64,000 nucleotides of DNA. Origin: Ryuthela nishihirai (lineage: Eukaryota; Arthropoda; Arachnida; Araneae; Heptathelidae). This document shows positions 34,001 to 46,000 of this stretch, one piece after another. The number at the start of each line of letters is the position of its first letter. Within the stretch, counting starts at the first letter, position 1. The notes under the pieces were generated by a model that worked only from the letters and a program-made list of their open reading frames with translations, was not told the origin of the DNA and did no database searches. The position numbers and the translations under genes were made by a program. The DNA is taken from positions 24,598,201 to 24,662,200 of the forward strand of contig JAWZYU010000028.1 of assembly GCA_038380435.1 (NCBI GenBank), in the 5' to 3' direction.

Positions 34001-37000
34001 TAAATGCTTTGAAAACAATAAATATCAAGGATGTGATCTACATGTTGGCAAGAGCTTTTGAAGAAGTGCATTGTACAACGTTTGTGAAGTCATGGAGAAA
34101 ACTTCAGCCCAAAGTTGAAAACTGTGTAGAAAGTACCAAAGAAGACAATACGAAAGCATCGAATGACCCTGAACCTGCTGAAGTTATGGCGGATAATGAC
34201 AATATTTAGCTGCTTAATGACTTTAAACTGCTGCCTGGATGTGACACTTGAAAAAGATGACATTGAAAAAACTCTCTTCAAAAAGGAATGTAATTATCCA
34301 TGCTTTTGAATATGTTTTCCAATAAACTGGAAGGCTAGATTTAGCATAATTTTTGAGAGCTCTTGGGTTTTCTGAATGATAAATTAGCAAATTTTCAGGC
34401 CCCATCTGTGATTGATGTGATGTTTATTAAAAAATGGCAAGTGTTAAGTAAAAAAAAGTGTATGTTAAACAAAAGAAAATCACAGACTTTTTCAAGTGAG
34501 TGTGAGTAAATTGTTAATATTGAACAACAAATTATTAATTAAAATACAGTACAGTTAGTATTTTTGTCATTTGCCATTTTTATTTATTTTCTGACACATT
34601 TTTTGGATTAACCGGCCTTTTGTTCATCTGGCCAGGGGTCCGGTCCCGCAAAGGCCGGATAAAAGGGAGTCTACTGTGTGTGTTTCATTTTATTCCCATT
34701 ATTATACTATAACTATAGTTTCATCTATCTATACAAGGGATATGACAGTTACATACACGTTTCCAGGGGGTATATGAAGCATAAAAGGTTCAGAACCACT
34801 GCTATAGTGTAATATGATAAACTTTCTAATTCTGCAAAATTAAGCACAAACTTCCTCTTTTTGCAATTGGGAAATCAGCAAAACCCCAAGCATTTAAATT
34901 TAGTTGCTCTGCCAGTTTACTACAAAGCTCAAAAGTCTGCTTGGATAGACTCATATTTGTTTAAAAAGTGGTTATTTACAGAATTTGTTCCAAAATTCCT
35001 ATACTTGATTATTGCTGCTAATCATATCCATATTCATCATACTATAAAGCATATATGATTCTAAAAATGAAATAATTTTAAGTACAGGTGTATCCCAGTC
35101 ACACAACAATTTTATTGTACAGCAAATTTTGTCATATAATGAATCATTTCCTTTTTTTTCACTTTTAGATGCATGTAATGGTTTAATAACATTTTTAAGG
35201 AGTCATATGTGTGAGTAACTGATAGAAATAAAGCATTTACAATTAAACAAATACTGTACTTTACTTCCCCTCAATCTATTCTTCTTTTGCTTATATGCAC
35301 TGATGAATGTAAAATTAAGAAACAAAAAGTTATTGAAACAAAGGATGAAGGAGAATGCACAACTTCTGGATCATCTGGGTCATCATCAAATGCTAAACAC
35401 TTTCTTACTGGAGATTTGGATGGACTTCTTGTGGTAGTTGATGATCGAGAAGGGAATTGAGTGGATGTTGAAAAATTATTTTATTTATTATTAAAATTTT
35501 GAAGGGGATTTTCTTTTCTGCGCAATAACTCTTAACTGCAGGTAAAAAGTAGTTTAAAAAAAAACTCTTCAAAAAGGAATGGCTAGATTTAGCATAATTT
35601 TTGAGAGCTTTTGGGTTTTCTAAACGATAAATTAGCATGTTTCAATTTAAAATCTCCAGCAGCATTGGAACCTAACAAAACGGATAGCCTATCTTTTGCT
35701 ACTTTAAATCCTGACATGGACTTTTCTTTAGCAATGAATGTTGTTGATGGCATTTTTTTTTTCCAAGAAGAGGACATTTTCATCGACATTAAAAGCCTGC
35801 ATTTTAGAATAGCCACCCTCTTCAATAACCTTGGCTAACTCATTAGGAAAAACTATCACTAAAACAGTCATATGAGATAATGTGGCATTGTGTAAATGGT
35901 CATTGGTCATGATAGAAAATCTTCATATGAGCAGATTGTCGTAAAGCAAAATATCATAAAGTGGGGCCTTACTGTAATAAAGGAAATGTTATAAAGATAT
36001 TTATATTAGAATAATAAAATAATTTTATAAAAAGGCTTTCCTTTACACTAATTTTGTACTATAAAATACACAAGCTTTTGCCTTTATCTGAAAAGATTAT
36101 GCTCTTTATTCTGGAACATACACTGCTCGACATTGAAAGTGCCCCACCCAGAAGGACATGTTGTACAAACATGCAAATAGAAGGGTGGGTGTGCACAGTT
36201 GAGATATGCAAATGATGATAATCTGGAGCCAATGACATGTGTGGCTCAATAGATAAAAGTTGTAAGAAGGAACAGGGATGGTATTGTGTTTATACAGGTG
36301 GATTTGAGATTTGGTGGTTCCGCTTGGAAATTGTTCAGAAAAGGCTGAAAATGCCTAGTACACGCTGTCGACAGGTTTATTGCCATTTGGATGCTTTTGA
36401 GAGAGGAAGAATTATAGGCCTATGTGAAGCTGGATGGACACATTGTGTAGCTGCCTATGTTCATTAGGATACACAAACTGTTGGATGCTGTTGGCAACAG
36501 TGGTGAAATGAAGGTTCTAGCATGCGTTGCAGAGGGAGTGGTGCTGTGCGACAGACACCAGCATGGCTTGATAGGCACATTGTTCAACATGCTTGTTCAT
36601 CACCACAGAGCACTGCAGGCGATATTTGACAGGCTGAGCCAGCAGCCATGGACATCCCCATAACAACCCGAATGGTAAACTGAAGGTTGCATGAGGCACA
36701 CTTGTGCTCTAGCAACCGTTAAGTCGACTGCCACTGACTGCAAACCATCGCAGCGCTCATCTGGCTTGGTACCGAAATTATGGTAACTGGGATTATGAAT
36801 GGAACACTGTTGTGTTTAGTGATGAATCCTGTTTCTGTCTGGGTGCTGACGATCGAGGGTTAATATATGGTGACAACCAGCTCAGAGGATAGATCCAGCT
36901 TTTGTTCATGACAGGCACACCACCCGATAGCCAGGCATAATGGTATGGGGTGCTATTGAATATGACAGCAGGTCACCTCTTGTCTGCATCATGAGAACAC

Positions 37001-40000
37001 TGACAGCTGCACAATACGTTAGCGCAGTTCTGCAGCCCATTTTGTTACCATTCCTGGGTGGCATGCAGCAGCCCATTTTTCAGCATGACAATGCCTGTGT
37101 ACACTGCTAGGGTCTCCAGACAATGTCTGCAATATGTTCAAGTATTGCCATGGCCAGTACAATCTCCAGATTTATCCCCAATAGAAAATCTGTAATGTCA
37201 TTGCACTACAATTATATTTCATTAAACCAATACCTTAAATCTGTTATTACCTTTCAACCACTAACATATGATAATAATTTAGATGACTGTAAATAAGTCA
37301 TTCAGAGACCATTTTTAGAGGCAATACTGTAAATGACTAGAAACATACTCTTACACTAGTTGGAAAAATTAGGAAACTGTTAGTAGCAATTGCTCTACCA
37401 GTTGGATTCTGCCTTCTTGAGAGAGGATATCTTCAGAATCCATCATATATGGAACTCAAAAAGTGCTACCTTTCAAATGCCATGGCTGAAAGCAAATATA
37501 ACATGCCATAGAAGGATGAGAAAAATGATAAAAACAGTGAAAAAAAGAGTAGTGAAAGAAGTGATGTCTGTAAATGAAACACCAAGCAATGTTATTTTTT
37601 TTTTCAATTATTTATAACCAGTTCAAAACTAGTAAGTGTTCATAAATAACAAATAAGTTTTCACTTAAAAAAGATCGTAAATTTGATATTCTGTATGAAA
37701 TCTAACTCCACAAAGTAATAATACCCCCCACCCCCCCCACACACACACACAAAAAAATCTAGTTTTAGGGCATTGTGTTAGTTTTGGACCAATATAGTAA
37801 TTAAATTTACCTTTTTTAGTTTTCATAACAGAGGGTGACAGTCGTATGATCTTTGAAGGTGAATCTTCAAGTGTTGTTTGGTTAGGGCAGTTTATGGGTC
37901 TTGTATAATGATCCAATATACGACTTGCAGCTATGAAAAAAATATCAAATTAAAATTGTCATGAAACAATTTATTAACACCTTAATTCTGATATCAATAT
38001 TTTATGCCATACACACAAGTATCAATTTTATAATTGCTCAAGCAAGCATACAACAGTAAAAATATCAGTATGTTGGAATGATAACCCTATCATGATATAA
38101 AATCTATTTATGCAAAACTACAATATATTAGAAACAATGAAATGTCATTTGTTTTTAAACTTTCTTTATGTATACAATCACATTTATTAACCATTTAAAA
38201 TATTTAGACAAATTAATTCACAGCTCATCATTGATTTACTGAATATTTAACCACTACTAAGCTGTTTTATGTAATAGGATGAAGATGGCATCTTCTTCCT
38301 GTTCGCAAATGCACACAAAAGACAGTGATTGACCAGATGGTGTATAATATAATATCAGCAGTAGAGGAGAGGATTTATCAGTAGCTGGTAGCTCAGTAGT
38401 CAGAGCACCTAACATGTCATCGGGAAGTTGTGGGTTCAGATCCCACCTGGCTCAAGACAATTTTCCTCTACAACCATCTTCATCCTGTTACATAAAACAG
38501 CTTAATAGCGGCTAAATACTCAGTAAATTTAAAATATTCTATAATATGGTAGAGATTCTTTATTATTATGTATCTACAACATGGATATGCAAAATATGTT
38601 TTTAATTCCTCTCATTATTAGATTATTATCCTTTTCTCATTCCTTACCTAATTCCTTTCTTATTTTTCAATGAATAAAAATAATCAACCAAAATTATGAC
38701 CATGACAAATGCTAATGCTATCATAACTTCATTTATCTTCCTGAAATATTTGAAACCACATTTCAAAGTTAATGCTCAGGATTAGTCGAGTTACTGATAA
38801 TCAGGAAACTGGTATATATATATATAGAAATTACAATGCTTTCCAAACTCAAATTTAGATATCGTAGTTTTACCAATGTAACTAATCTCAGTTCATTAAA
38901 TGAACACGGGTGGCATTTTCAATCCGATTTTTCATGGAAGAATCAATAGCAGAGGCACAGAATTACTTGAAAACACAGAATTCAAGAACTATTTTTTGTT
39001 GAAAAAACTCATGGTCAAATTCAATCTTTTCAGCAAAAAAAAAACTTTTATCTTCTGTGTGGGTCTGCACTTGGTTGCCATTAGTGACTTATTACATACT
39101 AGATTCTGTAAAGTAGGCTAGAGTGTCTACATCTATTCCAACAGTAAATATGTAATGAGCTCAGACAACAAAATCTAAAAGACCAATAGCAGTTATTGTG
39201 TTTGAACCTCCCTGTATCCCACTTGGCTTTCCCAATTCAAAATAATCTTTCATAAAAAGAGATTTCTCTTTTAGATCTACCACAGTTAGAAATTAATTTT
39301 CCTGAGGTAAGAGTGAACATGGCACTTATTAAAGTTATATTTCTGGTAATTTGAAATTAAAAATCATTCTAAAATAGGGTTGGCTAAATAGGTTTGATAG
39401 TCTAGCATGCTTAGCTTATGTATGCATGGATCAGTTTAATCTATTTGAAATTATATATATTATTATAAATAAAAACAAGATTCATATCTTTTCTGCTATA
39501 AAAACTTATACACCAGAGAAAAAAGTCCTGAACATTAATATTTATGGAAAAATTAAATTATTCACACACAAACAGATGACAGCACAATCATTCAGTCTGA
39601 TTGAAAACTTTATATGCATGATTATATGCATGCAATACAAAGAATTAAGATTGTGACAGTACAATAATACTCCTTTGGTCCATGAAAAGTGCCAATGTGG
39701 CTGTATTATTATACTTATCAAAAAGTTTACATGTAATCCAGGACTTTAATACCTTACAGAAGGAGAAAATTATAGATCCATAAAATGCTAATAAACTGGA
39801 ATAGTACAACTATATTTGCATCTTAACTATTCACTACAGAAAAATAGTGTTGTTTTTATACATATAATACAAAAAGTTTGCAGTTGATTCTTATTTGATT
39901 GTTTTAAAGCATATTTTGCAATTATAAATATTTAATGATCACAGAGAAGAAAAAGAAACTGCTGATTTCATTGAGCTAATAAAACTGGTTCATATAGTAA

Positions 40001-43000
40001 ACACAACTAAATATATGTCTCACTGTCTAAAAAAAATATAATAACTGTCACTTAATGTGACCACCTTTATAAATCCTGTTTTGATTCTATTAACTGACAA
40101 TTGTAATAACCAAAATCAGGAGGGTGGTGTTTAAGCAAAATACCCATAATTTATTACATAGCGTACAATGGCCCACACAATACTTGCATTAATAACAATA
40201 ATAATCCTATTAAAATATCATCCACGTGTAATAAAAATACATTTTAAATTATGCACATAACTGTTGTAAAATTTTCATATTATTTATTAAAATATTCAGT
40301 TAATTTCATTTATTTATAATTTTCAGGTTATAGTTCATTTCAGGTATTAATGGTGTACAACATTCTGTACTTGTATATGGCACTATCTTCTGATGCTTTC
40401 TCTCCTCAGGATGAGAATGGCTTTTTGCACTTGTCACTTAATAACAGGAACTTTTTACTTAAACAAAAACAGGAAGATTTCATAAATTGATGTTTGCTTT
40501 TCCACTTCCTTTCCTTATTTTCAAAAGCCACATTTACCTTTAACTGATCACAATTCTTCATATGTTTAGACATTGCAAACAGGTAATCCTACTTCCATAG
40601 CCACTTTTCTTTGGGTACCCTATTTAAATTTAGAAACTCATACCTCTGCATTATCTTTTGTTTCTCCTTCAAACTTAAATCTTTTCACAGACTTTTTTTT
40701 TCAAAACTCCTAAAAATCAAAACTGACAAACACTGCACAACCCTTGTAACACTCTTTTGATAAATCTCTAGCAAGAATCAATGGGTTCAGGTGAACAACA
40801 GAGTAACAGTCAACATGGTCAGTATGTATAGCATGAAGAAAAGACAAAAGCCCAATATATCTCTTCCTACAAATTGAAGGATTTTTCTCCATGTGGAATT
40901 CATTCAGCCTTAAGCAGTTTAATCCAATAGACCAGGGGGTGAAGATGGCAAGCTTTTAATGTTGAGATGCAGGCAAACAATCAGCCTGTTTACATTTGCA
41001 GTAAACTAATGACGTAAACCACACAATAAACAATAACTACATAGTCTAGCATTTCCTGGGAAGCAACTACGAAGGACCATATAATCAACCTATGGTTGAG
41101 ATGAAACATGCTTTACTGCCCATAGTCCCGAAGTCTCAAACATTCTCTTTTCAATGCAATTTAACACAATGAATTTTAAGAGCAGCTTTTTAACCTTAAG
41201 GTCCCAACATTATAAGCTATTTTCTACAAACTTTACAGCTCAAAGGGTTATGAGGCTTTTGTGATGGTTCATCATTCACTTTTATGTACCCTAACCAGTT
41301 TAATCTTACATTACAATTATCATTTTAGTAACTATCATTTTCTTTGAACCATCCTCTCTCTCTGACCATTAGTAAGTTGCTGATTGCACAACTCTTTTTG
41401 ATTGATGGCCACTAACTGACAAGGTCACAACTGCTTGCATCATCATCAATGCACAATCTCATATGCAAATGTGGCTCATAGGCATGATGTTAGACACATG
41501 CCAGATTTGATTAAGCCAGTGTGTGGCTGAGTCATGGAGTACAGTGGAGAGGAGATGTTAGTAGAGTTTTGAGAGAGAGAAAGAGGAGTATAAGTTACAG
41601 GAGGAAAGTGGTGTAGTTTGTAGAAGAGTCAGTATATGATGTGCTTTGTAGAAAGAATTAATACTCAAATAAAATTTTTATATTTTAAGAAATTGCATCT
41701 GACTTTACTTTTTCTCTTGAGCAGGGATAGGTTTAGTGTTATTGAATTAACAATATTTTTGAACAGTAATTAATTTTTTTTTTCTTCTGATCTCACACTC
41801 AAATTTATTTTTTGGCAAGATTACTTGCCTGGCACCCAAATTACAACTACCAATACCCAGTAGTTTAAAATAACATATTTTTGAGCATTACACATTCAAT
41901 AATTTTTGATTCCAATCATCAAACATTTTATCACTATGCAGAAAAATGGTATTTATAAAGATTGTTTCCATTATCTGAAAACTAATTCTAATAACCAGTG
42001 ACCACATTAAGCAGTATCTACTGTAGCTGTGCTTGTAAACCAACGTCATGTGATAGATAAAATATGGAACAGAACATAAATATTTATCTTACGTGTAACT
42101 CTTTTAGTAGAACTAGATGCTAAATCCGGAATATCTCCCATCACCTTTTCTTTAGCCAACTACAAAACAGGAGAAATTATAAAAAAACAGAAAGAAAAAT
42201 GCTGTTGTAAATGAGATATTACATTTTATAACATTATTAACCTTATATTGACTAATTTCCATGGTTTAATTATTCAACACAAATACATATAACACACAAA
42301 ATGTAGAAAATTTTCATTAGTACTGGTAGGGTTCAAAGTAATGTATTTATATAGCTATGCAAAATACAATGGATTGTTTTAGCACAGAATAGCACTTTTT
42401 TGCACACAATGGGCTGAATAGCCAAGTTACAGAAACTCCAAGAGCTCAGAGAAGGGTTAGAGAAAGGGATCCATGAAAATAATCCACTGGGCAGCTGTTT
42501 GGAGACAGCTGGAAGTTCCCCATCAAGGTCATCCAATATGCTTTTTAATACACACAAGGTATGGCTCTACTGCACATAGTCCCATGTGCAGGAGAGCCAT
42601 ACCTAGTAAGCATTAAATGTCCCATCTGACAGATGTATTCATCAGTGCCCCTTCTCAAAACTAAAGGTAGTGGGAATTAGTGGAGAAAATCTCAATGTAG
42701 GAACAAATGAGACTTTAAACTGAAACTATCATGAAACTAGGAAATCAGATTATGAGCCTGGTACATAACCAATCCTTTTTAGCTGGGTAATTTTCACTTT
42801 CTTCATCGCATAATTGTAGGCTTAAGCACGGACATGTACAGAGAAAGCAGAATGTCAGGTAAATGGAGCACATTAAGGGGCAACACTGCCAGCTTAATTG
42901 AGATTTAATTATATGAGTCACTAATTTATTTGAAGTAGAGTCATGTTGTTCAGATAAGGGACAAAAGCTCTGTGTAAAGACAGAATGTATATATATATAT

Positions 43001-46000
43001 GGGGTAAAGATAAACAAAAAGTGAAGAGTTTGAAAACTTTTAAGATATGAGGCAATTACCAGAAAGTGGTTTCAGAAAGTTACTGATATGAGAGAATTGT
43101 GCATGCCATATGAGGTGGTTTATGGAGTTAAAATTTCCATATGAATAGTATTTTTGGATTTTTTAAAAATTCTATTTAAAATAACTTTTCTTAAAGAAAC
43201 AATGTCAAATTTTCAATGCAACACTCCAGTGAAGTTGCAAGTGGCACAGCAAGGTTAGAGAGGATGCAACTATCTCATCCAAAACTTATTTTTTAAAGAT
43301 GAAATTATATTTTTGGGTTGTCAATGCTTCTTTTAATGTGAAACAATGAGTAAACCTATATATATACACATACACACACACAGTCGTACCATAATAACAT
43401 GACCACTTACCATACATATATTATGGTAGGTGGTCATACTATTCTGATATGACTGTGTATATACCTTTAAACACATAGGAAGAGGAAACAAATTGCTACA
43501 CAAAAACCAAATGAACATATATAGAAAAAAATATTACCAAAGAAATATAAAAACAACCCAATACATAACAAGAGATGTTCTCACTGACCAGTAAACTCTC
43601 CATTCCAAGAAGCAAAAATTATATGTACACCATTCACTCAATACCAACTAGACATAGTATGTATTATTATTATTCTGCTAACAGAAAAAAATTATAATGA
43701 TGACTATATAGAGTGCACCAGCAGCAACAACCATCTGCAACAATGGAATAGTATAAAAGCTTAAAATTACAAATAAAACAACACAGCAAACAGAGATATC
43801 TAAGGAGCATGCAGATGGCAACATACACTTGTATGACTTGAGATAATGCCCCCCCCACCCCCCACCCACCCACCCACCCACACACAAAATCTTTCCTGCC
43901 CAAAGATGTTGAGATGGAATAGCTGAGACTATCTAAATACACTATCTCAGTGTTGAGATTTATCTCCATAAAACTCCCTGCCCAGAGGGGTCACTGATGG
44001 GTTTTGGAAAGACTGCCATCTGTTGGATGGGACATAAAGCTGGTAGCCCCATATGCAGGGGAGCTGTGCATATTAAAGAACACACTGGATGGCCTTGATA
44101 GGAGGCTACCACCTGTCTCCCAACAGCTGTCCAGTGGGTCCCCTCCCCCAACATTCTCTGAACCTTCGGTGTCCTTGTGACCTATACATTTAGCCTGTTG
44201 TGTCCAAAAGTAGTTGACTATAGAACAATGAGTCCATGTTGCATCAAGAAAACCTCATTTCAAAGCTCTATAACTTCTAAAATATTGTTACAACAGATGA
44301 ATGTGCTACAATGAACTTATGATGTATCATTTTGACACTCGCGTATGCTTCAATGTGAGAATTACATCAAAAAAGATATTGAACGGACTTGACTTGAAAA
44401 CGAAGAGTTAGTTGGGTTGTTTTACCTCTGAGTGGCACTTTTTTGCACACCATGGGCTAAATGGCCAGGTAACATGAACCACGAAAGCTCAGTGAAGATT
44501 GGGGGAGGGGATCCACTGGAACAGCTGTTGGGAGACATAGCCTCCTATCAAGGCCATCCAAGCATATTCTTTAAAGTGCACAGGGTACGACTCTCCCATA
44601 TACAGGGCCACGCTGGCCTTTCCAAGCTCATCAGCGTCCTCTACTGACCGTGGGTAGGGTGGGGAATTTTGCAGAGATAAATCTCAATGCTGACCCATCT
44701 GGGACTCGAACCTGTGAACTACAGATTACGAGTCTGGTGCGCTACCGACTGAGCCACCCCCACCCCAGAGAGTTAGTTGCTGGAATTAAGAATAAGTGAG
44801 AAGAAACGTGTAGGTTTGTTTAAGTCAATACATTACAGTGAATACGAAGTGCTTTTCTTTGGTGTGTGTTCGTGGAAAGATAAATAAGTTAATTAGTGAT
44901 TCAGTTAGTGGACCAGTAAGGAAAATAAAGATGTTTAAGACACTTAAAGATATGTAAGTCAAACTATTAGATCTATCTCAACTTTTCTGTTGGAAGAGTT
45001 CATTCTTTGTTACATAGTTGTATTTATCTATTTATGAATTGGTAAGGTTATTCTTTATTAATTACATGTTTATTCATAAATTTAATTGTGTCACTTAATG
45101 ACTGTTGAGAATTATGGAGAAAACAAATTTTTATATGATTAGAAAAGGTGATATGTTGTTCTGAGGATTTATTTTATGCTAATAGACATTTGAGTTGATT
45201 GAAAGTTACTTATACAGGGTGTCTCAAAAATATAGGTACAAACTTTTAGGGGAGGTAGATAATATCTAAAGGAATGAGAATTGCATAGGAACCCATAACC
45301 GGGAACATCATGGGAAAGTGGTAGCACGTGTGCTGGTACTAGGATTAGTCTCCACGGCATCCAACACACTTTCTTCCATGGCAGGAGTACACATTGATTG
45401 TGGCCTGCCCTCACTTCTGCTACCTCTTAATGACCCATAATCGCACAAATTTTGATGTGCACACACAAACAGGGGCAGGGGTGGCTCGGTCGGTAATGTG
45501 CCAGGCCTGTAATCTGCAGTTCCCAGGTTCGAGTCCCAGCTGGGTCAGCGTTGAGATTTATCTCCACGAAATTCCCCGCCCTGCCCATGGTCAGTAGGGG
45601 GCACCAATGGGCTTGGAAAGGCAACCATCTGTCGGATGCGATGTAAAGCCATGGTCCAGTGTGTGGGAGAGCCATACCCTGCGCACGTTAAACACGCTGG
45701 ATGGCCTTGACAGGAGGCTACCATCTGTCTCCCAACAGCTGTTCCAGTGGGTCCCCTCCCCCAACCTTCTCTGAGCCTTCAGGGTCCATGTGACCTGGCC
45801 AATTAGCCCATGGTGTGCAAAAAAGTGCCGCTCAGAGGTAAAACACCCCAACCCAACACTCACAAACAAACGGTGGCCCAGTACATGTCTGTGTGGGAAG
45901 CGTTCTTGATACATTCGTTGAGCGGGTCGTCCGTTGCTCTCAGCTATTCCATACACTAAGTGCATGTCTGCCAGCTCCCTGTTTGAATACCTTTGCATGC

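Larger units (their letters stand above)
32575..34801. mobile_element. hAT MITE (second copy), interrupted by a Tigger element
   Basis: The outer halves 32575-32659 and 34677-34801 together match the MITE at 4758-4962 (TTCTCAACGTGGGGTACGCA, GAGAGCTCAAAAGTCACTAG; then TATTCCCATTATTATACTAT and GGGGGTATATGAAGCATAAA). Target duplication CTATAGTA at 32567-32574 and CTATAGTG at 34802-34809 (7 of 8). The Tigger inserted later. Confidence 0.87.
30947..37810 (-). other. Intron of the C19orf47 homologue (6.9 kb)
   Basis: It holds a SINE B copy, a hAT MITE split by a Tigger, a second Tigger and a Tc1 fragment (listed). The stretches 30947-31730, 31920-32560 and 37200-37810 show nothing recognised apart from a C/CA run at 37722-37750. 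Confidence 0.7.
37931..42092 (-). other. Intron of the C19orf47 homologue (4.2 kb)
   Basis: It contains the TIR element at 38.2-38.5 kb. The rest, 38530-42090, is AT-rich and mostly featureless. The part 41480-41830 (purine-rich run, AATAAAATTTTTATATTTTA, then TTTGGCAAGATTACTTGCC) has some look of a solo LTR, but I could not find both ends. Confidence 0.5.

Noticed and set aside
41480..41830. Possible solo LTR with AATAAA and a TGG-starting primer-site-like motif
   Set aside because: No matching TG...CA ends, no target duplication and no second LTR could be identified.
45591..45998. 135-residue minus-strand frame as a single gene
   Set aside because: It is a chimaera of a DUF4817-like N-terminus and SINE A sequence.
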